Shown here: piece after piece, positions 1 to 6,317 of the stretch | Layout of the letters: the number at the start of each line of letters is the position of its first letter | How positions within the stretch are numbered: position 1 is the first letter of the stretch | NCBI GenBank assembly: GCA_002348825.1 | Contig: DEBN01000030.1 | Coordinates: 3,406 to 12,850, forward strand | Direction of reading: 5' to 3' | Origin: Gammaproteobacteria bacterium UBA2955 | GTDB lineage: Bacteria > Pseudomonadota > Gammaproteobacteria > Pseudomonadales > Azotimanducaceae | Length of the DNA: 9,445 bases | The notes under the pieces: model-generated | The model's database searches: none | What the model saw: the letters and a program-made list of their open reading frames with translations, nothing else | What the model was told of the DNA's origin: nothing | Translations under genes and position numbers: made by a program

Positions 1-278
1 AGAGGAGCGTATCTCTGGGCCAACAGCGGCAGCGCGGCCGCTGAGGCCGTGTTACAGGCGACAACCAGCGCCTTAATCCCGCGATCAACCAAAGCTGAAG
101 ACGCTTGCAGCGCGTACTGTTGCACCGTGACAGCACTTTTATTGCCATAGGGCAGGCGCGCACTGTCGCCAAGATAAATGAACGATTCGGTCGGCAATGC
201 CGTCTGCAACGCGCTCAGTACCGTAAGCCCACCCATACCGGAATCGAACACACCGATCGGCAATTCTGCGTCAATCAT
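1..278 (-). CDS. murI: Glutamate racemase MurI, N-terminal part (cut by left edge)
   Basis: Cytoplasmic, cofactor-independent racemase that turns L-glutamate into D-glutamate for the peptidoglycan stem peptide. Only the first 92 codons are present. Visible family motifs are [13 protein letters not shown] (residues 8-20, with the Asp12-Ser13 pair of the active site), PYGNK (43-47) and VVACNTASA (72-80), in which Cys75 is the first of the two catalytic cysteines. The second cysteine lies beyond the edge. The ATG at 278 puts the DSG motif at the usual distance from the N-terminus; AAGAG about 8 nt upstream is a modest ribosome site. It follows argG on the same strand after 70 bp with no terminator that I can see, so cotranscription with argG is likely (inference). 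Identity is secure; the full length cannot be judged. Confidence 0.93.
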   Translation of the reverse strand, partial: MIDAELPIGVFDSGMGGLTVLSALQTALPTESFIYLGDSARLPYGNKSAVTVQQYALQASSALVDRGIKALVVACNTASAAALPLLAQRYAP

Positions 279-348
279 GAAGAATACTCTTGCTACGCCT
301 ACCCATCAGGCGCGGTTCTTTGCAACAAATGGGGCTGCTTTTCGAGGG

Positions 349-1566
349 TTAAGAGTAATCACGTCCGCGCTTGGCGCCGAGGCGCAGCCGCAGCGCATTC
401 AATTTAATGAAACCGCTGGCATCCCGCTGATCATAGGCGCCTTGGTCGTCTTCAAAGGTCACCACATCCGCGTCGTACAAACTGTCATCGGAGCTTCTTG
501 CCAACACGCTGACCGAACCCTTATACAACTTCAAGGTAACGTGGCCATTAACTACGGTCTGCGACTCATCAATCAGGGCTTGCAATACTTTGCGCTCTGG
601 CGCCCACCAGTACCCGTTGTATATCAGTTTCGCGTAACGCGGCATTAGTTCATCTTTAAGATGACCGACTTCGCGATCCAGAGTGATGGATTCCATTGCA
701 CGGTGGCCGCGCAGCAAAATTGTACCGCCTGGTGTTTCGTAGCAACCACGAGACTTCATACCCACAAAGCGGTTTTCAACTATATCCGACCGACCTATGC
801 CGTGAATGCCGCCCAATCGATTCAACTCACGTAGCAACTCTGCCGGACTCAGCACGGTGCCATTTAACGCAAAGGGGTCACCATTCTTGTAGGACAGTTC
901 AATAACGCCGGCCTCATCGGGCGCGTCTTCCGCGCCGACCGTCCAACGCCACATGCCGGCATCCGCTTCTTTGGCCGGATCTTCGAGACCGCCGCCCTCA
1001 TATGAGATGTGCAATAAATTAGCGTCCATCGAGTAAGGCGATTTGTCACCTCGCTTGTAGTCAACCGGAATCTGGTGTTTTTCGCAAAAATCCATTAAGG
1101 CCTCGCGTGAATTCAGATCCCATTCGCGCCAGGGCGCAATGACTTTTATGTCTGGATCCAGAGCATAGGCGCCAAGCTCATAGCGCACTTGGTCATTACC
1201 TTTACCAGTGGACCCATGGGACACCGCGTAAGCGCCATTTTCACGGGCTATCTCGACCAGACGACGAGTGATTAACGGCCGCGCAATACTCGTACCGAGC
1301 AGATATTCGCCCTCGTAAACCGTGTTAGCGCGAAACATGGGAAAGACATAATTAGCAACAAAGTCCTCGGTCAGGTCCTCGATGTATATCTTCTCGACCC
1401 CCATGGCTTGAGCTTTCTCGCGAGCCGGTTCCACTTCCTCCCCCTGACCGATATCTGCGGTGAAGGTGATCACTTCAGCAGCATAGGTTTCCTGTAACCA
1501 ACGACAAATCACCGAAGTGTCTAAACCACCGGAATAAGCCAAGACGATTTTGTTTTTTTCTGCCAC
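349..1566 (-). CDS. argG: Argininosuccinate synthase (ArgG)
   Basis: Joins citrulline and aspartate at the expense of ATP (to AMP and pyrophosphate), giving argininosuccinate, the penultimate step of arginine synthesis. The N-type ATP pyrophosphatase loop AYSGGLDTS is at residues 10-18, and [11 protein letters not shown] at 118-128 is the citrulline/aspartate-binding signature. The protein is 405 aa, normal for the short bacterial form. The reading frame stays open upstream to an ATG at 1620, but I place the start at GTG 1566: GAGG lies 8 nt before it, and family members begin a few residues before the KIVLAYSGG strand. The extra 18 residues from 1620 do not resemble the family. The gene diverges from rnt and is followed by murI. 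The other arginine genes of this window, argD and argF, are on the opposite strand. Confidence 0.97.
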   Translation of the reverse strand: MAEKNKIVLAYSGGLDTSVICRWLQETYAAEVITFTADIGQGEEVEPAREKAQAMGVEKIYIEDLTEDFVANYVFPMFRANTVYEGEYLLGTSIARPLITRRLVEIARENGAYAVSHGSTGKGNDQVRYELGAYALDPDIKVIAPWREWDLNSREALMDFCEKHQIPVDYKRGDKSPYSMDANLLHISYEGGGLEDPAKEADAGMWRWTVGAEDAPDEAGVIELSYKNGDPFALNGTVLSPAELLRELNRLGGIHGIGRSDIVENRFVGMKSRGCYETPGGTILLRGHRAMESITLDREVGHLKDELMPRYAKLIYNGYWWAPERKVLQALIDESQTVVNGHVTLKLYKGSVSVLARSSDDSLYDADVVTFEDDQGAYDQRDASGFIKLNALRLRLGAKRGRDYS

Positions 1567-1592
1567 ACGTACGTCCTCGAAATTCGGCCGCC

Positions 1593-1620
1593 ATCTTATG
1601 CGATGGCTAGGGTTATGCAA
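1593..1620 (-). promoter_or_regulatory. Weak candidate promoter for argG
   Basis: Reading leftward, TTGCAT (1620-1615) and TAAGAT (1598-1593) are separated by 16 bp and would start transcription near 1586, about 20 nt before the GTG. The -10 matches 4 of 6 and the -35 only 3 of 6, so this is a guess from position as much as sequence. A dyad GCCATC-N6-GATGGC (1590-1607) covers the -10. Confidence 0.28.
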
Positions 1621-1692
1621 ACTGGCACGGCAAACTCATGACCTAAGTGTATCGGGCACCCCTCGGCGCTGCGATCCTGTTAGGATTCCGAT

Positions 1693-2319
1693 ATGGAACT
1701 TTCTGAACGTTTTCGCGGCTACCTCCCTGTGGTCCTAGATCTAGAGACCGGCGGCTTCGATCATCTCACCAACCCAATTCTCGAACTGGCATGCAGCTTT
1801 TTGCACATGCAGGATGATCAATTGCTCATCAAGAGCCAGGAGAGTTGGAACGTTGAACCTGCCGCTGGCTTAGTGATCGAACCGGCCAGCCTGAAAGTCA
1901 CGGGCATCGAATTAGACGACCCCGATCGCAACGCTTTAGATGAAGCAGCCGTGTTAAAGGAATTTTTCTCGTTCGTGCGCGCGGAAATGAAGCATCAAGG
2001 GTGTCATCGGGCCGTTATCGTTGCACACAATGCGTCGTTTGATCAGGGATTTCTTAATACTGCGTGCGCGCGCTGCTCGATCAAGCGCAATCCGTTTCAT
2101 CCGTTTACTGCGTTGGACACCGCGACCCTCGGCGCCCTGGCCTATGGCCACACAGTACTGCGGGAGGCCTGTCGGCGCGCCGATATCGAGTTCAGCGAGG
2201 CGCGGGCCCACGGAGCTGCCTATGACGCAGACAGAACTGCAGAGCTGTTCTGCCACATTGTTAATACTTGGGATTTTCAGACAGCTTGGCTGGATTCAGC
2301 AAGCTCGGTGGATTACTGA
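1693..2319 (+). CDS. rnt: Ribonuclease T (3'-5' exoribonuclease)
   Basis: DEDDh-family exonuclease that trims the 3' ends of tRNAs, including CCA end turnover, and matures 23S and 5S rRNA; it acts as a homodimer in the cytoplasm. All three Exo motifs are present in 208 aa: DLE at 16-18 (Exo I, Asp16 and Glu18), AHNASFD at 111-117 (Exo II, Asp117), and HGAAYDADRTAELF at 173-186 (Exo III, His173 and Asp178). These are the five metal and catalytic residues of the family. The opening RFRGYLPVVLDLETGGFD is characteristic of RNase T and separates it from DnaQ epsilon and oligoribonuclease. The ATG at 1693 has AGGA 7 nt upstream. The gene diverges from argG across 126 bp and converges with grxD. Confidence 0.95.
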   Translation: MELSERFRGYLPVVLDLETGGFDHLTNPILELACSFLHMQDDQLLIKSQESWNVEPAAGLVIEPASLKVTGIELDDPDRNALDEAAVLKEFFSFVRAEMKHQGCHRAVIVAHNASFDQGFLNTACARCSIKRNPFHPFTALDTATLGALAYGHTVLREACRRADIEFSEARAHGAAYDADRTAELFCHIVNTWDFQTAWLDSASSVDY

Positions 2320-2433
2320 TACCGCGGCGGGGGACTGCATTCGCGAAAAGTCAGCGCTCCACGTGCTAGCCTGCCCCACAAGCATCGAGTTGGTCAGGCC
2401 GCGTCCGGTGTCACCTGCTGGAATGAAAGCAGC

Positions 2434-2449
2434 AAAGCGCCAGCTTTTT
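2434..2449 (+). terminator. Weak hairpin with T-run after rnt
   Basis: AAAGC (2434-2438), loop GCCA, GCTTT (2443-2447), then two more T, making a run of five T. The stem is only 5 bp and A/T-rich at its base, so it is a marginal intrinsic terminator. Its place between the convergent genes rnt and grxD is what makes it worth listing. Confidence 0.25.
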
Positions 2450-2472
2450 ACCGCTATTGAGACTCGGACGAC

Positions 2473-2490
2473 AGCGCCTACTCTGGCGCT
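2473..2490. repeat. Inverted repeat across the grxD stop codon
   Basis: AGCGCC (2473-2478) and GGCGCT (2485-2490) are perfect complements around a 6-nt loop that contains the grxD stop codon. In RNA it would form a GC-rich 6-bp hairpin. No T-run follows on either strand, so it is not a classic intrinsic terminator, though it could protect the grxD mRNA 3' end (inference). Confidence 0.4.
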
Positions 2491-2816
2491 TCGTGCTTTG
2501 CCGCGGTGTCCGTCAGCAACGTTTCGAGCTCTCCGGATTCAAACATCTCTGTAATGATGTCGCAGCCGCCCACGAGTTCGCCCTCTACCCAGAGCTGCGG
2601 AAACGTTGGCCATTCTGCAAAGCTGGGCATCGTGGCGCGTATTTCCGGGTTACTGAGGATATCGACGTAGGCAAAACGTTGCCCGCACGCGACCATACAC
2701 TGCACCGTCTGCGCAGAAAATCCGCATTGAGGCGCTTGGGGCGAACCCTTCATATACAGAATGATCGGATTCTCCGAAATCTGTTGCTTGATGGTGTCAA
2801 TGACTTCTTCAGACAT
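2478..2816 (-). CDS. grxD: Monothiol glutaredoxin Grx4/GrxD
   Basis: CGFS-type glutaredoxin. Such proteins form glutathione-ligated [2Fe-2S] dimers and pass clusters on, often with BolA partners, rather than acting as general disulfide reductases. In 112 aa the visible marks are YMKGSPQAPQCGFS (21-34, cluster-ligating Cys31), the glutathione-binding WPTFPQLW (69-76, with the cis-proline TFP) and GGCDI (83-87). The whole chain aligns with E. coli Grx4 as I remember it. The ATG at 2816 has AGGA 7 nt upstream, a good ribosome site. The short C-terminal tail after residue 103 is variable in the family. It converges with rnt and diverges from the PatB-like gene across 136 bp; nothing suggests a shared function with either. 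Confidence 0.97.
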   Translation of the reverse strand: MSEEVIDTIKQQISENPIILYMKGSPQAPQCGFSAQTVQCMVACGQRFAYVDILSNPEIRATMPSFAEWPTFPQLWVEGELVGGCDIITEMFESGELETLLTDTAAKHEAPE

Positions 2817-2857
2817 GAGTCGTTCCTATGCTGTTAAGGCACAATCCTTCACTTTAC

Positions 2858-2886
2858 ATCCTAAAAGTCTACCCTGTCGCCGCCAA
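2858..2886 (-). promoter_or_regulatory. Candidate sigma-70 promoter for grxD
   Basis: Reading leftward, TTGGCG (2886-2881) and TAGGAT (2863-2858) are separated by exactly 17 bp, each matching consensus at 4 of 6. The expected start near 2851 leaves a leader of about 35 nt before the grxD ATG. Plausible but unproven. Confidence 0.38.
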
Positions 2887-2908
2887 CGGGCATAGTCATA
2901 GCGATCGC

Positions 2909-2917
2909 TGTGATAAT
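2909..2917 (+). promoter_or_regulatory. Extended -10 element for the PatB-like gene
   Basis: TG-T-GATAAT (2909-2917) fits an extended -10 (TGn then 5 of 6 of TATAAT). No good -35 lies 17 bp upstream, which extended -10 promoters tolerate. Transcription would start near 2924, about 29 nt before the ATG at 2953. A perfect palindrome, AGCGATCGCT (2900-2909), abuts it and could be an operator. Confidence 0.42.
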
Positions 2918-2952
2918 ATCCAGTGCGTCCCCTACCTTGACGCTATTGGACC

Positions 2953-4071
2953 ATGAGTGACTTTGACCAACTGATCGATCGTCGAAACAGCCACAGCACC
3001 AAGTGGGAAAAGTACGCCGGGAGAGATATTTTGCCCTTCTGGATTGCTGACATGGACTTTGCAGCTCCGGATTTTATCCGCAATGCGTTACGCGAGAGGC
3101 TCGAGCATCCGATCATCGGCTACACCCGCCCGCCCGCTACGATCACCGAGGCATTTCAGGATTGGCTGCGCCATCACTACGGTTGGAGCATCCCGGCAGA
3201 ATGGATAGTTTGGCTGCCTGGGGTGGTGCCCGGTATGAATATGGCGGCACGTTGCCTGACCGCCGAGCAGCGGCTCCTGATTCCAACCCCCGTTTATTAC
3301 CCCTTTCTAGAAATAGCCGACAACGCGCAACGTCGAGATGTGCGGGTGCCATTGATTCTTGACGGGGGTGTTTGGCGAATGGATCTTGAGCGAATGCAAA
3401 GCCAGATTGGCGGGGTCAAGATGGTCATGATCGCCAACCCGCAGAACCCCACCGGACGGGCTTATACTCATACTGAACTCGCAGCACTCGCCGACTTTAT
3501 AGATCGCAATGACCTCATCTTGGTCAGCGATGAGATCCACTGCAACATCATTTTAGCCAAGGAGTCCGAACATCTGCCCATTGCTCAATGGCAGCCCGAC
3601 ATTGCCAACCGCACAATAAGTCTGTTCGCTGCCACCAAAACCTACAACATCCCGGGTCTGGGCTGCGCAGCGGCTGTGATACCAGACGCCAACCTACGCG
3701 AGCAGTTTCAGGCTCAAGAAGCGGGCTTAGTGTCAGGTATCGGTCCGCTAAATTTCGTCGCCTCCGAGGCCGCGTTTAACGACAAAAGCAACTGGCTCCA
3801 AGGCTTATTGCGACAGCTACGGTCTAACGCCGCGAAATTACAAGCACTGGTAGGCTCACGCATGACAACGGTTGAGGCCACATATCTCGCCTGGATTAAC
3901 ATTGCTGATCTAGGCTTAAACGACGTCCAAGCACATTTCGAATCCCACGGTTTGGGCATTTCCGACGGAGCGCAGTTCGGTCACCCGGACTACATACGTT
4001 TTAATTTCGCTTGCCCTGAAATGATGCTCGATCAAGGTCTCGAGCGTTTAGGTCATGCCTTACAGGGTTAG
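2953..4071 (+). CDS. MalY/PatB-family PLP enzyme (probable C-S beta-lyase)
   Basis: Fold-type I PLP enzyme of the class I/II aminotransferase superfamily. The MalY/PatB branch mostly cleaves cystathionine or cysteine conjugates by beta-elimination, giving homocysteine or a thiol with pyruvate and ammonia. Branch marks are RRNSHSTKW (10-18), PFWIADMDF (28-36) and GYTRPP (56-61). PLP-site residues are NPQNPTGR (162-169), SDEIH (192-196, with Asp193 for the pyridine nitrogen), and AATKTYNIPGL (226-236), in which Lys229 should form the Schiff base. Arg349 in YIRFNFACP probably binds the substrate carboxylate. At 372 aa it is slightly short of the usual 385-395. The ATG at 2953 has only GGA 2 nt upstream, so its ribosome site is poor. 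A substrate cannot be read from sequence; a true aminotransferase is the main alternative. Confidence 0.86.
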   Translation: MSDFDQLIDRRNSHSTKWEKYAGRDILPFWIADMDFAAPDFIRNALRERLEHPIIGYTRPPATITEAFQDWLRHHYGWSIPAEWIVWLPGVVPGMNMAARCLTAEQRLLIPTPVYYPFLEIADNAQRRDVRVPLILDGGVWRMDLERMQSQIGGVKMVMIANPQNPTGRAYTHTELAALADFIDRNDLILVSDEIHCNIILAKESEHLPIAQWQPDIANRTISLFAATKTYNIPGLGCAAAVIPDANLREQFQAQEAGLVSGIGPLNFVASEAAFNDKSNWLQGLLRQLRSNAAKLQALVGSRMTTVEATYLAWINIADLGLNDVQAHFESHGLGISDGAQFGHPDYIRFNFACPEMMLDQGLERLGHALQG

Positions 4072-4127
4072 GCGCCGCTTAACCTGACTTGAAGATTAAC
4101 AATTGCTTTAGTAGTGTTCTGACTCTG

Positions 4128-4160
4128 GACAGGCGGCGTAAGCGGCCTGTTGTCGTTTTA
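4128..4160 (+). terminator. Hairpin with T-rich tail between the PatB-like gene and argD
   Basis: Positions 4129-4150 fold into ACAGGC/GCCTGT, a G-G mismatch, then GC/GC around a GTAA loop of the stable GNRA type. The tail TGTCGTTTTAA is T-rich but interrupted. It could end transcription of the upstream gene or, if argD has a promoter near 4089-4117, act as a leader hairpin of argD. I favour a terminator. Confidence 0.45.
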
Positions 4161-4194
4161 ATACCCGCGTAAATCGCACTTCTTGTATATGGCC

Positions 4195-5355
4195 ATGAGT
4201 AACGTAATGAACACCTATGGGCGTCTTCCTGTTTCCTTCGTAAAAGGCAGCGGCGCTTATCTGCAAGATGATGAAGGCAATCAATACTTAGACGCATTGA
4301 CCGGCATAGCTGTGTGCGGCCTTGGCCATGCACACCCCAAAGTCGCGCGCGCGCTCAGCGACCAAGGCCAGACCTTACTGCACACCTCCAATCTCTACGA
4401 CATTCCGCACCAAACCCGATTGGCCGAACGACTCTGCACCTTGTCGGGCATGGACAACGCGTTCTTCTGCAACTCGGGCGCCGAGGCCAATGAAGCGGCC
4501 ATTAAATTGGCGCGATTGAAGGGAAATCGTGCTGGTAACCATACTCCCTCTGTGGTCGTGGTAGATGGCAGCTTTCACGGGCGCACTATGGCTACACTAA
4601 CGGCATCCGGTAGTCGTAAAGTGCAGGCCGGCTTCGAACCATTACTCGGGGGCTTCGTTCGCGCGCCGTTTAACGACATCGATGCGATCCAAGCCATCGC
4701 TGACAATAATCCGGGGGTGGTTGCGATGCTGGTGGAGCCCATTTTAGGCGAGGGCGGCATACACATTCCCGACAGTTCCTATCTGACCGCTCTACGCGAA
4801 ATTTGCGATCGGCATCAGTGGCTGCTGATGTTGGACGAAGTCCAAACCGGCAACGCTAGAACCGGCAGATACTTCGCGTATCAACACAGCGACTGCCTAC
4901 CTGACGTGGTGACGACAGCGAAAGGCTTGGGCAATGGTGTTCCCATTGGCGTCTGCCTCGCGCGCGGCGAAGCGGCCGAGCTGTTTGTGCCGGGCAATCA
5001 TGGTTCTACTTTTGGTGGCAACCCGTTGGCCTGCGCAGCCGCTCACGCGGTTTTGGACGTCATCGAGGAGGATGGAATTTGCGCGCATGCGGAGACCCAA
5101 GGCCGACGTATCGTCGAGACTTTGCGAACCGCGCTAGCGGGCAATAACGCCGTGAAAGAGGTGCGCGGTATGGGCATGATGATTGCTGTGGAACTCTATA
5201 ACGACGCGCCGAATCTAGTGGCCGACGCGTTGCATCAGGGCCTGCTGATCAACGTCACTCAGGGCAATATCGTGCGCTTGCTGCCACCCCTGAACTTGAG
5301 CAATCAAGAAGCCGACGAACTGGTGAGTAAGCTCACCCAACTGCTCAACCGCTAG
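4195..5355 (+). CDS. argD: Acetylornithine aminotransferase (ArgD)
   Basis: Class III PLP aminotransferase that converts N-acetylglutamate semialdehyde and glutamate to N-acetylornithine and 2-oxoglutarate; many ArgD enzymes also serve the succinyl-diaminopimelate step of lysine synthesis. From ATG 4195 it is 386 aa, near family length. Motifs are YLDALTGIAVCGLGHAHP (31-48), NSGAEANEAAIKLAR (93-107), DGSFHGRT (124-131), LDEVQTG (213-219, Asp214 for PLP) and TAKGLGNGVPIG (241-252, Lys243 the Schiff-base lysine). The start is uncertain: in-frame TTG 4183 and ATGs at 4189, 4195 and 4207 are all open and none has a clear ribosome site. I chose 4195 because MSNVMNTYGRLPV matches family N-termini. 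argF follows after 32 bp, presumably in one operon. Confidence 0.95.
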   Translation: MSNVMNTYGRLPVSFVKGSGAYLQDDEGNQYLDALTGIAVCGLGHAHPKVARALSDQGQTLLHTSNLYDIPHQTRLAERLCTLSGMDNAFFCNSGAEANEAAIKLARLKGNRAGNHTPSVVVVDGSFHGRTMATLTASGSRKVQAGFEPLLGGFVRAPFNDIDAIQAIADNNPGVVAMLVEPILGEGGIHIPDSSYLTALREICDRHQWLLMLDEVQTGNARTGRYFAYQHSDCLPDVVTTAKGLGNGVPIGVCLARGEAAELFVPGNHGSTFGGNPLACAAAHAVLDVIEEDGICAHAETQGRRIVETLRTALAGNNAVKEVRGMGMMIAVELYNDAPNLVADALHQGLLINVTQGNIVRLLPPLNLSNQEADELVSKLTQLLNR

Positions 5356-5387
5356 CTTCCCATTTCCACACTCGAGGGCCTGTGACT

Positions 5388-6317
5388 ATGTCAAAGCGGG
5401 ATTTTTTATCTTTATTGGATTTTACCCAAGCAGAGCTCCACGACCTGCTTGAGCGTGCCAAGGCATATCGCAAGATGCATGAGCGCGGCGAGGTGTATCA
5501 ACCGCTGATTGGACGCACCGCTGCCGTCATCATGCAGCTAAACAGCACCCGTACGCGGCTAGCGTTTGAGGCGGGCCTGGCTCAAATGGGGGCACACGCC
5601 GTGTTCTTAAGCAGCAAAGACAGCCAAATGGGCCGCGGCGAGCCTATAGAAGATCTGGCTCGCGTACTGTCGGAAATGGTCGACATCGTGATGATACGGA
5701 CACTCGAGCAGGATGATATGCAACGGCTCGCCGACCACGCCAGCATTCCCGTCATCAACGCCATGAGTTCTCTACTGCATCCCTGTCAGCTGCTTGCCGA
5801 TGTGCAAACGTTCGAAGAATTGCGCGGCCCAATAAAAGGCAAAACCGTCGCCTTTCTTGGCGACGGCTACAACATGTGCCACTCCTACATTAACGCGTCC
5901 ACACAGTGGGACTTCGAGCTGCGTATTGCGTGCCCAGACGCCCATCAGCCTAACACCGACATTCTCGCTAACGGCCACAATGCGCAAAGAGTGGCGACAG
6001 CACGCGAAGCCGTGGCTGAAGCTGACCTCGTCGTTACCGACGTTTGGTCATCGATGGGTCACGAGGGGCAAGAGAGCAAACGGCGCAGCACCTTTGAACC
6101 CTACCAAGTTAATGAACAGCTGTTGGACCAAGCCAAGCCCGACGTTCTGTTTATGCACTGTCTGCCCGCCCACCGCGGCGAAGAGGTCAGCGCCACTCTA
6201 CTCGACGATCCGCGATCTGTGGTTTGGCAGGAAGCCGGTAATCGCCTGCACAGCCAAAAAGCCTTGGTCGAGTTTCTGCTGCTCGGCAACCACCGTTCTA
6301 GCGCAACAGCAGGCTAG
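5388..6317 (+). CDS. argF: Ornithine carbamoyltransferase, anabolic (ArgF)
   Basis: Makes citrulline from ornithine and carbamoyl phosphate; ArgG then uses the citrulline. From ATG 5388 it is 309 aa, close to the short Pseudomonas-type anabolic enzyme rather than the longer E. coli form. Carbamoyl-phosphate site: STRTR (53-57), SQMGRGE (79-85) and HPCQLLAD (131-138). Ornithine site: DVWSSMG (218-224) and HCLPAHRGEE (257-266, with the conserved Cys258). GAGGG lies 9 nt before ATG 5388; the in-frame GTG at 5382 would leave only 3 nt and is rejected. The residues before STRTR are MQLN instead of the usual FEK-x, which is odd. The stop codon overlaps the glpK stop by 4 nt. Cotranscribed with argD by position. 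Confidence 0.96.
   Translation: MSKRDFLSLLDFTQAELHDLLERAKAYRKMHERGEVYQPLIGRTAAVIMQLNSTRTRLAFEAGLAQMGAHAVFLSSKDSQMGRGEPIEDLARVLSEMVDIVMIRTLEQDDMQRLADHASIPVINAMSSLLHPCQLLADVQTFEELRGPIKGKTVAFLGDGYNMCHSYINASTQWDFELRIACPDAHQPNTDILANGHNAQRVATAREAVAEADLVVTDVWSSMGHEGQESKRRSTFEPYQVNEQLLDQAKPDVLFMHCLPAHRGEEVSATLLDDPRSVVWQEAGNRLHSQKALVEFLLLGNHRSSATAG

Noticed and set aside
178..648. Plus-strand 156-codon open frame
   Set aside because: Lies antisense to argG and murI, both secure; no recognisable domain or ribosome site.
1567..1620. argG extended to the upstream ATG at 1620 (423 aa)
   Set aside because: The 18 extra residues have no family likeness, no ribosome site was seen for the ATG, and GTG 1566 has GAGG at 8 nt.
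2021..2554. Plus-strand 177-codon open frame overlapping rnt
   Set aside because: Out-of-frame shadow of rnt that runs on into antisense grxD; the protein is low-complexity and Arg/Pro/Ser-rich.
2901..2908. GCGATCGC as a cyanobacterial HIP1 element
   Set aside because: All genes are gammaproteobacterial in type and I did not notice the octamer repeated through the window.
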